NCBI GenBank assembly: GCA_028622995.1
Contig: JAJQJQ010000077.1
Coordinates: 496,001-560,000, forward strand
DNA from: Panagrolaimus kolymaensis
Lineage: Eukaryota; Nematoda; Chromadorea; Rhabditida; Panagrolaimidae
Length of the DNA: 64,000 nucleotides
Reading direction: 5' to 3'
The translations under genes were made by a program, and so were the position numbers. Positions 36,826-48,383 of the stretch are shown here, piece after piece. The first letter of the stretch is position 1; each line of letters starts with the position of its first letter. A model generated the notes under the pieces. The model was given only the letters and a program-made list of their open reading frames with translations, searched no databases and was not told the DNA's origin.

Positions 36826-37463
36826 TTAAATTTATTATTTGAGAATAAAAACAATAAAATAATTAAATAAATAAAAGATTTGATAATAAAAAATCTCAAA
36901 TGATTGAAGCAAAGGCTTGATAAAATTATTCCTCTCAAGCTAATAATAAATTTTCCTGAATAAGGTGACTATATGAGAACTTTGTGAACGATAAGTAGGA
37001 TCGATAAAAGTTATAATATATATTATACTTAAGATAGATTGAGAGAGAATTATATTTGGTGTACGAAAATGTAATATAAATTATTCCTTTGGTATGATTC
37101 AATATTTATTTATTAAATTTTTATAAATTCTAAGCAGTACAGGCGGCGCCGCGGCCGCGGCGATTCTTAGTATAAAAAATGCGAAAAGTGAAGAAACCAA
37201 CACCCGTTGCTCGCTTTCATTTAAAAAAAAGGGCGTAGGTGTGTTTTTATATATAAATTAAAAAAGCAGCTAAAACAATAACACAACTATTAAACTCCAT
37301 TAGTCTGTGTATGACTATGACCTACGTACGTGCGTTGTTGGGCTTAGCTCTCCTCTATTAGCATTATCAAGGTTTATTAACACGATTACATATAATAAAA
37401 ATATAAAAATAGCAGCTCCATAGATTCGAGGAGCATTCCTTTCAAGAAATCGTTTAAAAAAGG
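36826..37463. other. Intergenic region with a GC-rich island
   Basis: Mostly AT-rich. A sharp GC island at 37140-37163 (GGCGGCGCCGCGGCCGCGGC) contains nested palindromes GGCGCC and GCGGCCGC, unusual in this genome. No gene was recognised. Confidence 0.5.
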
Positions 37464-37630
37464 TTAATGACCTCTTCTTCTTCTTTTGGTAGCTCTTCCA
37501 TTTTTATTATCAAATCTAGTGGGCTTAAATAAATTTCATCGATAGCCTTCACTTTTTCCATATTAAGCTGAGAAAAATTAATGAATGCTCAGCATCATAT
37601 TATTTTGTCCTCTAATCGCCCATTGACAAA
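37464..37630 (-). pseudogene. FBL exon 3 fragment
   Basis: The minus strand reads FINFSQLNMEKVKAIDEIYL then SPLD, matching LINFPQLDMEKAKMIEEIYL of member 4. A one-base shift follows, and the second frame continues FDNKNGRATKRRRRGH to a stop, matching DENGRNAKRRRIH. No exon 1 or 2 is nearby. It is a decayed terminal fragment beside the fucosyltransferase promoter. Confidence 0.8.
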
Positions 37631-37886
37631 TTTTGGGATGCATTATTCATATACAATTATCTAATTGGAGCTCTTCAATCAATTATCTTCATCGTAGTTG
37701 TTATTTACATAATCAATAAATAAAAATTCTTCTAAAAGAATGTCATATAGCTGCCCGTTTTTTATGAGAAAAATAAAATTTGCATAACCACTCATTTGCG
37801 CTTTTTTTCTTCCATAAAATTTTACTTTTGCTTTTTATCGCTGAATTTGCTGCTGCTTTGTTTCTGTTTTTGCTTTTTTGTAAAAA

Positions 37887-39384
37887 ATGAAGTTAAGATT
37901 TCGTGTGTTTATCTTATTATTGTTTGCTGTTGTTTTATTAATATTTTGGAATATTAAATCTCAAAATATTGAAGAGAACGATATCGAACCAGAAGTACCA
38001 CCAAGTAAGTTCCTTTTTTATAAAGAAAAATTATTGCTTTTGATTAAATTTATAAAAAAAGTTTATTTCTATGTTTTTTTAGATGCAACAGTAATTTTAT
38101 TTTGGACACCTTTTATGGAGCAAACAACATATGCTAAAGAAATACAAGAATATTCGAATAAAAATTGCTTGAAAAAATGCTTTTTTACTGCTGATAAAAA
38201 TAAGGTTGGTTTCTTTTTTTGTTTAAACTGCTTGGCATTGCTTTTTTACTTATTTTTGGGCATTTTAACTCTTGCCAAAACTTCATACTATAAACTTTAT
38301 TTTTTAGACTATGAATGCATCCGCAATCGTGTTTCATGTTTGGGATTGGCGAGATGATTCTATGCCTTCAGAACGTAATCCTGAACAATATTATGTATAT
38401 CTTAATTGGGAAACACCTATAACCATAAATTGTAAGTATATTTCACTTTCTACAGTAACCATTTTTAATGTTTTTCAGGGTATGATCGTTCCAAAATACC
38501 AAATTTCTTCAATCTCACTATGACTTACCGAAGAGACAGTGATATTCCAGCTTTATATGATCGATTTGTTGATATCAATGATTCAAGTTTTGGTGAAGTT
38601 GAAACATGGTCATGGTCTGAAGTGAAAAAAGTTGTATCAAAAAAGAGAAAATTTGCTGTTCAATTTATTTCTCATTGTAATGCACCTTCAAAACGGGATG
38701 AAATTGTTGAACGACTTATAAACGCCTCATTTCCTGTTGATCGATTTGGTGTCTGTCCAGTAAAAAATATATGTATAGCTAGTTGTGAAGCTAAAATTAT
38801 GCGTAAGTCTCTTTCTTTAACCATTGTTGTTTATATATTGCTGCTACATGAGCTGATGATTAATCGTAATAATCCTTTTATTATCGATTACGATTAGTCG
38901 AAGTGAAAACGGATTTTTCGATTATTGATAATTGACATTTATGATTGCTATACAATTTGTTGTATGTGTTTCTTTAACTTAAACGTATTATTTTTTAGCT
39001 TATTATTACTTCTATATGGCGTTTGAAAATAGCATTTGTCAAGATTATGTTACTGAAAAGTTTTGGAGACTTAAGAAGCTCATTGTTCCTGTGGTATTGA
39101 GACGAAGCATCGCGGCTCTAGTAGCTCCACATGATACTTTTATCGCTGTTGATGACTTTGATACTGTTGAAGATCTCGCTAAATACCTTATCTATTTAAC
39201 TCAAAATCAAACAGCATATTTGAAGTACTTTGAATGGACGAAAAAATATCAAAAAAAGAACGTTAATGAAGCTCATGGATTTTGTGACCTTTGTGAAAGA
39301 TTGATTGATTCTGATTTTGGGCACAAACAATACGCAGATATTGGAAAATGGTTCCATCCTCCTGGAAATTGTGATGTTTTATAA
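37887..39384 (+). CDS. Alpha-1,3-fucosyltransferase (GT10 family)
   Basis: Exons 37887-38004, 38083-38204, 38308-38431, 38479-38802 and 38999-39384 join to 357 aa. It is a type II Golgi membrane enzyme: a short cytosolic N-terminus, then the membrane anchor VFILLLFAVVLLIFWNI (about residues 7-23). The GT10 signature YMAFENSICQDYVTEKFW is in exon 5 (about residues 234-252). YLNWETPITIN, MTYRRDSDI and FGVCPVKN match the conserved acceptor and donor regions. GT10 enzymes transfer fucose from GDP-fucose to GlcNAc of N-glycans or LacdiNAc. The C-terminus is Cys-rich (CDLCERL ... HPPGNCDVL), as in nematode relatives. Specific acceptor unknown. Confidence 0.94.
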
Positions 39385-40052
39385 ATATATATTGTTGTTA
39401 ATATTTGTTTGTTGTTTGTTTAATAAGTAATGTAATGTTAAAATAAATGAGATAAAAACAGTTAAAACTTTCGAACAACAATAATTTTACTAAATAAGAT
39501 TTTGTTCAACAAAACCATTGAATCTACAATTGTAAGTAACTAAAACACTACAGACTTTGTTGGGCTTATTTGAGTAATAAAGCTCTCGCAACAGCTCCCA
39601 TGAAAGCAATAAGAATATGGCGCCAAGATATGAATCAAAGTTTATAAGATTTTGTGCGTCTTCTGTTATAACTTTTTATCGGATGAAAAAAGATTTAAGG
39701 CAAAATTGGACATGCAACTGAATTATAAATGTTTTCTTTTTCAACTGATGAGAGATTTTTAGCATTTATTAATAGTACAAATGAGAATATATAGCAAAAT
39801 AAAAAAAAGTTATATGTCTTTTTAAAAAAATGGAAAAGAAAAAGATATACAATGCTTACAATTAAATACGATCATAGACACAAAAATTATCAAGAAAAAA
39901 AAAAGAAGTTTAAAAATAGTTAAAACTAAAAAAATTAAAGTAAAAGCAATTGTTCAAAAACTTGAGAGTATGTCATTTTTTTTCAGATAAACCCCCACTG
40001 CGCCATAATTCTTGGAAGCGAGCAACTATACTTGGAATCTTTAAAAAAAAAG
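39385..40052. other. Intergenic region
   Basis: Convergent 3' ends of the fucosyltransferase and FBL member 4. No further feature was seen. Confidence 0.55.
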
Positions 40053-41102
40053 TTAATGGATTCTTCTTCTTTTAGCATTTCTTCCATTTTCATCATATTC
40101 TGTTGGGGTTAAATATATTTCTTCAATCATTTTCGCTTTTTCCATATCAAGTTGAGGAAAATTTATAAGTACTCGAACACCATGATTTTTTCCTTCTTTA
40201 ATTATGCTATCAGCAAAATTTTGAAGTTGCGTAATATATTCTGCTGAAGTGATATCATGAGAAAAAGTAAGATAAAATTTTGCATGTTTATTCTTCTGAA
40301 AAAATAAATTATATGTGGGTTTTTATTTTTTTAACAATAGACTTACTTTCATGAAAATTAAAAATGTTTCAATATCAAATCCTTCTAAAACATTTTCGAA
40401 TTGAAAATTAATCAATTTTTTAAAGGCAGGAAGTTCATTTATTCGACCAACAACTTCGGAGGATAAAACTGGGTTTTCATGGCGAAAATTGCTGAAGAAA
40501 AAAATATATTTTAAAATAAAAAGTTTAATTTTTTTTGCTAAAACTTACACTTGTAAATCTCGAATGTTTGGAAGTTGCTTTAAAATTTTATCCAATTCTA
40601 CCATGCTTCCATGGTCATTTTGAAAAACCACGGTATTTATGGAAAGTGTTTTGAGCTTATTGGAAGAAGTCAGAAAACATAAATGATCAATTAAAATAGT
40701 TTCATTATCCAAGTTTAAATGAAGAATATCACTTCGATAAATTTTTGAGATAAACGTGGAATTGATGCCGTTGGTATTGTACATGGCCATTAAACGCCCA
40801 GTCAGCCATAACTTGAAGGGACAAGTTTTGACATCGATTATTTTAGTTTTACGACGCAAAGAAGCTTCCCAAATTGTTAGCTCACGGTCACCTAAATCGG
40901 TTTCAGTAGGTTTCAAGGAATCAACAACGATGATTTGATTTTTTGAGTAAAAATATTTTGAAGTTTGAATCAATTTTTTCCATGCTCGAGAAGAAGTTGG
41001 ATTTTTAGTTAAATAATGAACAATATTTTCAGGAATTGAAAATTGTTGTGGACGAGGTGAAGCAAAAGTAAATTTGGGATTTGAGAAATCTGTTTCATCC
41101 AT
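40053..41102 (-). CDS. F-box-like family (FBL) protein, member 4
   Basis: Exons 41102-40549, 40491-40347 and 40295-40053 give 313 aa, with all phases consistent. F-box-like block: FSIPENIVHYLTKNPTSSRA ... LIQTSKYFYSKNQIIVVD. Then IYRSDILHLNLDNETILID, a short strand-loop repeat reminiscent of LRRs, and GSMVELDKILKQLPNI. Exon 2 encodes ENPVLSSEVVGRINELPAFK ... EGFDIETFLIFMK. Exon 3 ends in the basic tail NAKRRRIH, a candidate nuclear localisation signal shared with other members. The most complete reference copy for the family here. Function as an SCF adaptor is inferred. Confidence 0.85.
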
Positions 41103-42253
41103 TTTTTCTTTGAACTAAAACAAAAATTTTTTTAGAACAAGCAACAAAAAAAGAAAGAATCAACAATGCCCGAAAAAATAAATACACGAATTAAGAAAAC
41201 AATTTTTAACGAAAAAAAAACAGAAGAAAAGTACTTCGCTGATGCAAAAAAAGGTCATAAAAAATACAATGAAAGATTTTAGAGGAGGCACGATTTACGC
41301 TTATTTTTTGGAAGGCAAAGTAAAAATTATGTGTTGCGCAATTTCATAAATGTCTTTTTCTTTCTCCGAAAAAACAAAATTGTCATCCACTCAAAGAAAC
41401 ATAGGGCAGTAGTCATCGATCACGTAAGTGACAAAAAAATAACTAAACGAAAGCCGAAAGCCTTCGATACACAAAAAAAATGGCGCGCAATCTTTTTTTA
41501 TCCCATAAAACGACGATCACAAAAGGACGCTAGTAATATTAAAAATGTTGCGTCTTTGGTATTCAAAAAAAAGAAGAAGAGTGCCATGCATCCTAATAAA
41601 AGTATGCCGATCGACTGCATCAAATGAAAATTTTTTTTGCTGATGTTAACATCTGGACCAAATAAATAGGCGCTCTATTTTTTTATTCAGCAAAATGGAT
41701 GCATAATCAGAAAGAATATCTATATTTTTTTTATTTGAAAATTGCATAACATATTTTTGATTTGTTTCTCATTTTTTTGCTTTTAAATTTTTCTTTTTTG
41801 TTTAAAAATTATCATACATACTAGAAAATTAGTAACGATCCGGCCACTTTCATTTATTATTTATCCAAGTCTTTATTAACCTCACAAAAACACTGAATAA
41901 CAAATAATAAAAAACGCATACCCTTAATAAAAAAAATTAATTGGTTCTGTCAGTACCGAAAAAAAAGAAAAGTTAAGAATTTTTGCTTGCTAACTTTGCA
42001 TTTTTTTAGAATTTTATCATTCTTTTTTTTATCGATTGACGATTCACATTCTTGCCTTTATTGTAAACTTAGAATATTTACTACACTAATCTTCGAAGCA
42101 TTTCATTTCATTATTTATTAAACATATTTTTCAAAGCTGCTAAGGCAAAATCAAATCAAAAAGATTAAATTAAAAAAATATATTCAATCAATAAATTACA
42201 GTACATAACAAAAAAAAAGAAGATGATGAAATACATATATTTCCTGTTATGTC
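41103..42253. other. Intergenic region
   Basis: AT-rich spacer between FBL genes. The lysine-rich frame at 41331-41627 has no ATG and no similarity I recognise. Nothing supported. Confidence 0.55.
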
Positions 42254-43294
42254 TTAACCAATTCTTCTTCTTTTTACTTCTACACTTCTTGGTGGTTTAA
42301 CATTATCATTCAACGAATTATACCACATTTCTCTTATAGCCTTCGCTTTTTTTTCATCAAGTTGAGGAAAAGAAAACAATATTCGAGCATCATAATTTTT
42401 TCCTTTCGTAATTAAATTATCTGCATATTTTTGTAGTCGATCGATATAATTTGGAGAAGTAGTGAGATTTCGAGAAAAATGGAAATGAAATAATACATGT
42501 TTATATTTCTAAAAAGTGATTGACTCTTATATGTTAAAAATTTTTTTGTTTGTTTTTGACTTACTTTAATAAAGGGTGTAAAAGCTTCGATTTCGAATCC
42601 TTCAGATATATAATAAAATGCTAAAGTTTTAAGTTTTTTAAAAGGTGGTAATTCGTTTATTCTGTTTACAACAAATTCGGATAAAATTGGGTTTTCAGGA
42701 TGGAATTTACTAAAAAAAATTATTTTTTATAACTATAAATTTTTTAGCAACTTACACAACAAAATATTGAACATTCGAGAAAAGTTTAAGGATTTCATCA
42801 AATTCTGCCATGCTTCCATCATATTTTTTAATGATTACATTATTTAACGAAACTACTTCAACTGTGTTGCATGAAGTAAGAAAATCCAAACCTTCAAATG
42901 ATATTGTTTGTCTTGTAATATTTAAATATTTTATATCACTTCGATAAATTTTTGAGATTAATATATCATTGTATTCAATATACAGACGATTAATTAACCA
43001 AATTTTATAAGGACAAATTTTCAAATCGATTACTTTAGTCCGAAGACGAAGTGAAGCTTTCCAAATAGGTAATCCAGGCTTGACTAAATATTTTTTATAT
43101 TGTCTTAAAGTATCAGCAACGATTATTTGATTTTTAGAATAAAAATATTTGCATGTTTTTACTAATTTTTTCCATCCTAGAGAAGAAGTTGGATTTTTAG
43201 TTAAATAATAAACAATATTTTCTGGAATTGAAAAATATTGTCGGCGAGGTGAAGCAAAAGTAAATACAGAATTTGAGAGATCGGGAGAATCCAT
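42254..43294 (-). CDS. F-box-like family (FBL) protein, member 5
   Basis: Exons 43294-42756, 42709-42565 and 42508-42254 give 312 aa. Same plan as member 4: FSIPENIVYYLTKNPTSSLG ... VKTCKYFYSKNQIIVAD, then IYRSDIKYLNITRQTISFEG, GSMAEFDEILKLFSNV, exon 2 HPENPILSEFVVNRINELPP ... EGFEIEAFTPFIK, and exon 3 ending EVKRRRIG. The basic end again resembles a monopartite NLS. The DNA of exon 2 has the same 145-nt length as members 1 and 4. Divergence among paralogues is concentrated in the middle of exon 1, the region expected to bind substrate if this is an F-box adaptor (inference). Confidence 0.85.
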
Positions 43295-43801
43295 ATTTTC
43301 TTTGAACCAAAATAAATTTTTAAAACTAGTAAAGGCAGCAAAAAAAAGCTGAGGAGTCTACGAAAAAAATTAATAACAAAAGAGACTAAAAAATTTTTAG
43401 AACAAAAATGGTTAAATGAAAAAAAGTGGATTTCAATCAATATAATATTTTGAAGGGGTAAAAATAAGAAATACCACAGAGAAAAATATTTTGAAGGTAA
43501 CAAGTTGTTGATCCAATTATTTTAAAAGAAAAATACTTCATAACTTCTTTCTTGCGAAATTTTCACACCTACATATATATAATTTTTTCGTTACAAAACC
43601 AAATTTCATCGTAAACTCAGAAAAGGGTATTTATTTGATTGTCATCTGAGCCAAAAAAGGCGATCAATCTATTTTTATTTGAAAAATCGAAAAATATGTT
43701 TTTGATTTGTGTCACATTTTTTGGTTTTAATTTTTATGTTTAAAAATGATTATACAAAAAAAATTAGTAATGAGACGACCAGCAAATTGTTTGTTTCACA
43801 T
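43295..43801. other. Intergenic region upstream of FBL member 5
   Basis: AT-rich promoter-side DNA running up to the MITE. No feature beyond the left copy of its 8-bp target duplication at 43794-43801. Confidence 0.5.
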
Positions 43802-44229
43802 TAGTGTTAAATTCCCGATCCGACCGACAAAAAAGTCGGGAAATTCAAAAAATGTCGGGATAGAAATTGCTCTCGGTCGGAAAAGTCGGGAAAAAGTCGG
43901 GATAAAAATTTTTGTCGGTCGGGAATTCGGGGGATCGAAAAGTAGGGTATGGTGTTGGAATTTTTTTAATTAAATTAATTATAAGAATTTAAATATATAA
44001 AAATGAGCTATTAAATGTAAATAAAGGGTTTTTGGTTAAAATAAAGGCGAAAATGAATGATTTTTAAAATTAATATTAATTTTTTTTATTTGTCGGGATA
44101 AAAAATGAGTCGGTCGGGAAAGTCGGGAAAATGTCGGGATAGAAATTATCGTCGGTCGGGAAGTCGGTCGGGAAAAAGTCGGTCGGGAAGTCGGGAATTC
44201 CCGACTTTTCGGTCGGGGATTTAACACTA
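43802..44229. mobile_element. hAT-type MITE (428 bp) filled with GTCGGGA motifs
   Basis: Ends TAGTGTTAAATTCCCGA and TCGGGGATTTAACACTA are near-perfect inverted repeats. An exact 8-bp duplication TTTCACAT flanks the element (43794-43801 and 44230-44237). Both subterminal regions hold many copies of AAGTCGGGA / GGTCGGGAA, around a plain AT-rich core. No ORF of significance. An 8-bp duplication and a TAGTG-type end support the hAT superfamily. Confidence 0.9.
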
Positions 44230-44624
44230 TTTCACATTACATTTTATACAAAAACTTATGTTTATTTTTTTATTGTAAACCTACATTATTACAAAATCAT
44301 AACATCGTAAACTATTCTTTTTGATAAAAATAAACCGTGGCCCATGTGTGGCTATTTAATATTTTCTCTGCGGAGCAGATTTCGGGTTGTCGAAAGTGAA
44401 TATACATAGTTGCCTTTTTTGAAAAAGACCCATTTGGCGAAACTATGTAAAATACCTTTTCTATGAATCTAAGCAAAAAATCATTCATCTTTTATTCAAG
44501 TTTTTATTACCTTCCCAAAAAAAACGCCGTGGCATAGAAAAAAAAATAAATTACAAAGTTTTAAATAAATAAATAATAAATAAATTAATATTGGAGGCGA
44601 TGCAAAAAAAAAAACAGTGGAAAA

Positions 44625-45715
44625 TCAAATTAATCTTTGTCTCTTGGCTTCTATGCTTCGATTTTCATCGTTATTTGGCTCACTTAAATAAATTTCTTCC
44701 ATAGCTTTCACTTTTTTGGGTGAAAGTTGATCAAAAGCAAGCAAAATTCGAGCTTCATTATTTTCTCCTTCTTTGATTAAAGTATCAACAAAACTTTGGA
44801 GACGATGGATATAAGCAGGCGAGGTGATTTCGTGAGAAAAACTGAGATAAAATTTTGTTTGTTTGTGTTTCTAAAAAAAACTATTAACTTTTATTTTTAT
44901 TTTAAATTTTTTAGGTGACTCACTTTCATGAAAGTTGTAAAACTTTCAATATCAAAACCTTCAAAAACATTATCGAGTTCAAAATTTTTCAAATTTTTAA
45001 ATGATTTAAAAGCATTAATTTTTTTGATAACAGCCGTCGATAAAATTGGATGATCAGAGTCGAACTTGCTAAAGTGACAATTTTAAATTAAAAGTTTTAT
45101 CTTTTTAAAACTAAAACTTACTAATGAAAGTTTTTTATATTTGGAAGAAGCATTAAAATTTTATCCATTTCATCGATGCTTCCATCTTCGTTTTTAATAA
45201 TTACATTATTTAACGAAATCGATCCAATTCTATTGCTTGACGTAAGAAAGCATAAATCATCAAAATTAATTATTTCTGAATTAATATCCAATCGAATTAT
45301 ATCTCATCGATATATTTTTTTGATGAATGTCGAGTTGATGCTTTTAGTATTATGCATTACACATAAAATACAAGTTAACCAAATTTTAAATGGACATGTT
45401 TTAATATCAAGGGATTTAATTTTGTGACCATCAAGTTTAGCATGCCAAAGTGTAAATTCAGATTCATCAGTGGCGGCAGCAGCGACATTCACTTTAGCAG
45501 GATGTAAAAAATCAAAAACCAATAAAGGATTTCGTGAAAAAAAATATTTGCATGTTTTTAATATTTTTTTCCATGCTTCTGAAGAAGTAGGATTTTTGGT
45601 AAAATATTTTACAATATTTTCTGGAATTGAAAATTCTTGGTACCGAGGTGAAGCAAACGCTGCCACATATGGGTAGTTGAAGTTGATGATCGAAAGGAAG
45701 AATATTTTCAGCCAT
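44625..45715 (-). pseudogene. FBL family pseudogene, member 6 (stop and frameshift)
   Basis: Three-exon layout retained: exon 1 45715-45122, exon 2 45068-44924 (145 nt), exon 3 44870-44625 ending EAKRQRLI. The ATG at 45715 (MAENILPFDHQLQLP) is in a different frame from the F-box-like block FASPRYQEFSIPENIVKYFT, so one indel lies near 45670. After KKIYR an in-frame TGA (45304-45306) replaces the Ser codon of the paralogues; the homologous text resumes at once (DIIRLDINSEIINFDDLCFL). Both splice sites and exon lengths remain intact, so inactivation appears recent. Sequencing error could explain the frameshift but less easily the stop. Confidence 0.85.
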
Positions 45716-46034
45716 GATTCCGAGTAAAAAAATTATTAAAAACTGTTGAAGGAATAAAATTTGAAATTTTCCAATTGGTCAAGGAAAAAGGTTAGTGGAC
45801 TTAAAGATTTCGAAATCTAACTGGACGCTCATTCAAATTTTTCTTGTTGCAAAATTGACACAATGCCAGAATTTTATTATTTTTTTTTATTATTTAAAAG
45901 TTAGTTGTTGAAAAACAACAAACACCAAACATATATTTTTTGTTTATTGTTTTATTGTTTATCAAAAAGAAAATATTTTGGTTCTTAGTTTTTTTGTTTG
46001 AATAATTATTTAATTTAAAAATTCATCAGCAGCC

Positions 46035-47772
46035 ATGAGACGAGCCAATCCTTTACCAATTTCAATGCAAGCATGGGTGGTAGAAAAATTTAAGGGTCCA
46101 TTGATTAAACGAGAAGTTCCCATTCCACAAATCACTCAACCCGATCAAATATTGATTAAAGTTAAAGTTAGTTTTTAGTTTCACATTTTTTATTCAAAAA
46201 TTTAAATATATATAATTTTTTTTTGCAGGCAGCAAGCGTAAATAAAATTGATACAAATTTAACGGAAGGTTATGGACAAAATATTTTATCCACTTGGAAA
46301 CAATTGGAAAAAGGATCCCTTCAAAGTTCTGAAGCTTCAAGACTTCCATTTATTTCTGGACGCGATTGTTCTGGGGAAGTCGTGGATATTGGTTCAAATG
46401 TAAGAAATGTTCAAGTTTCGGATGAAGTTATTGCTGTGGTTCCCGGAACTTGGCAAGGCACCCATGCTGAATATGTTGTGACCAAATCAAATGCAATTGC
46501 AAAAAAACCATTTAAAATTAGTCATGTTGAAGCAACAACTATGCCATTTGTTGCATGCACGGCTTGGCAAGCTTTAGTCACTGTAAGTCAAGGAAGGCAA
46601 AGATTTAGGAATATATAAAAATTTGAAAAAGAAATTTTATATATATAAATGAAAAATCCTGCAAAGTTTAGGCGAAAAAAAATTTGAAAATAAACTTTTT
46701 TAATAAATTTCTTAAATATTTTTAGTTATTTTATCTTTTTATATTTCTAAGCAAAAAATAATAATAATTCGATTCTGAAAATCTAAAAAGAATGTGTTTC
46801 AGGCAGCTCAAGTAAACCCAAATAATGCTCGTGGAATCAAAGCTCTGATTCACGGTGGTTCGGGTGGAGTTGGATCTGCAGCAATTCAAATGCTTCAAGC
46901 TTGGGGAGCGGATAAGGTTGTTGCAACTTGTGCTTCTCAACAGTAAGTTCCTGAGTTACAAAAGACAGTAAAATATTTGAAAAAAGTATTCAAAAAAATA
47001 ACTTACTATCATTTTTCGTTAACGATAGTAACTATTTGTGAACAATATTTTGACAAATCTCATTACTATCTCCTCAACCTCCAAAAAATTTGCCTTTTTG
47101 ACTATTTTTCTAATATCGACCATTTTCAGTATGGATTATGTTCGATCTATGGGTGGCATTCCAGTGGATTTCAATGACCATTCCGCTAGAGATAAATTAT
47201 CCAGCGAAGGTCCATTCGATGTAATTTTTGATTGTGTTGAATCTGATTTAGCTCAATGGAGTGATAATGTTATGAGATCATGGAAAAATAGCGTTCATGT
47301 AAGCATTGTGAGTCCACTGTTTAAAGACACGGATAAATATGGCCTTCCATTTGGTGTTCTTTCCACTGCATTAAGATATTTTCAAAGAAGTGCTTTATTT
47401 CCGCTAAATGGTCGATGGTTTACATATGCATATTTTTGGCCAAGTGAAAAATGCTTAAATCAAATAAGTAATTTAATTGATAATGGACAAGTTCGTTTCT
47501 TTTTCTGGCTTTTAGAAGAAAAAAATTTTTATATTCTTATTTTTTAGATTAAAATTCCAAATATCGAAAAAATATATAAATTTGATGACGCCTCTTCCGC
47601 TTATAAACATTGTTCCACTCAAGATGTTCGAGGTAAAATAGTTATCGATGTTGATGGTGGTGGAGGTGGAAATGATTCTGCAAAAGAATCAGCACCAATG
47701 AATTCTCCACCAACAGATGTGTCAGATTTAGATCCCATGCCTTATCCAACTCCTTATAAAGCAACAACATAG
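46035..47772 (+). CDS. RTN4IP1 (NIMP) / RAD-8-type mitochondrial NADPH oxidoreductase
   Basis: Exons 46035-46166, 46229-46582, 46803-46942, 47130-47490 and 47548-47772 give 403 aa. It is a medium-chain dehydrogenase/reductase without zinc ligands. N-terminal catalytic half: AASVNKIDTNLTEGYG, ISGRDCSGEVVDIGSN, PGTWQGTHAEYVV, TMPFVACTAWQAL. Cofactor-binding half: IHGGSGGVGSAAIQM and SMGGIPVDFNDHS. C-terminal part: FDDASSAYKHCSTQDVRGKI. In the family, RTN4IP1 is a mitochondrial matrix enzyme supporting coenzyme Q biosynthesis, and C. elegans RAD-8 is its homologue. An extra 30-residue Gly/Ser/Pro tail after GKIVIDV is unusual. The N-terminus is short and basic (MRRANP), a weak mitochondrial targeting signal. 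Confidence 0.93.
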
Positions 47773-48383
47773 AAAAAAATAGAAAGTTATTACCTAATTT
47801 TTTAAGTGGTAGAAAATATGCAAATTTTTGTGAATTATTTTCGTAGTCTAAACTTTTATTTTTTTAAGACACGAGTTGTCTAAGATGAGAATAGAAGGAT
47901 TTTACTATTTTTTATCGTTGCAAAATTATATGATTTTTAAAAATAAATGTCACCTTTGCTTTTTGGTAATAAAAACATTTGTTAAAGCATTTTATTTTGT
48001 TTATTAAAAAAGCAGGAACCATATTTTACTTTTTTTTAATTCAGAAAATGCATGGTTTCACTGACTCATTGATATGGTCTAAAAATTGATACATTTTCTG
48101 AGCTTGTTTGTATTTTCTTTTGGTGACAGAAAAGCAATTTGATTTTTATTTTTTAAAAGCATCAAAATACAAAAATTAACAGACAACAAATGGCAAAAGT
48201 TACAAGAACTAAATAAAATCGATGTGAGCGTCTTTTTGGTAAACAAAAAAACCAGGTAATTGACCTATAATAAACAAGTATGCCCCTCTGTTAACAATAA
48301 GCAGAAGCATACAGTAAAAACAAATTTCTTCATATCTGATTTTTCTCCAGAAAATTTTTGCCTTTTTATTATTTTTTGTTTTT
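47773..48383. other. Intergenic region
   Basis: Spacer between two same-strand genes, AT-rich, with no supported feature. Confidence 0.55.

Noticed and set aside
41331..41627. Lys-rich 98-aa frame
   Set aside because: No ATG start, biased composition and no recognisable partner exon.
43746..44227. ORFs with R-P-T-S and K-S-G-R repeats
   Set aside because: They are the translated GTCGGGA motif array of the hAT MITE.
45304..45306. In-frame TGA as a selenocysteine codon
   Set aside because: Paralogues have Ser, not Cys, at this position, and the gene also has a frameshift; a pseudogene is simpler.
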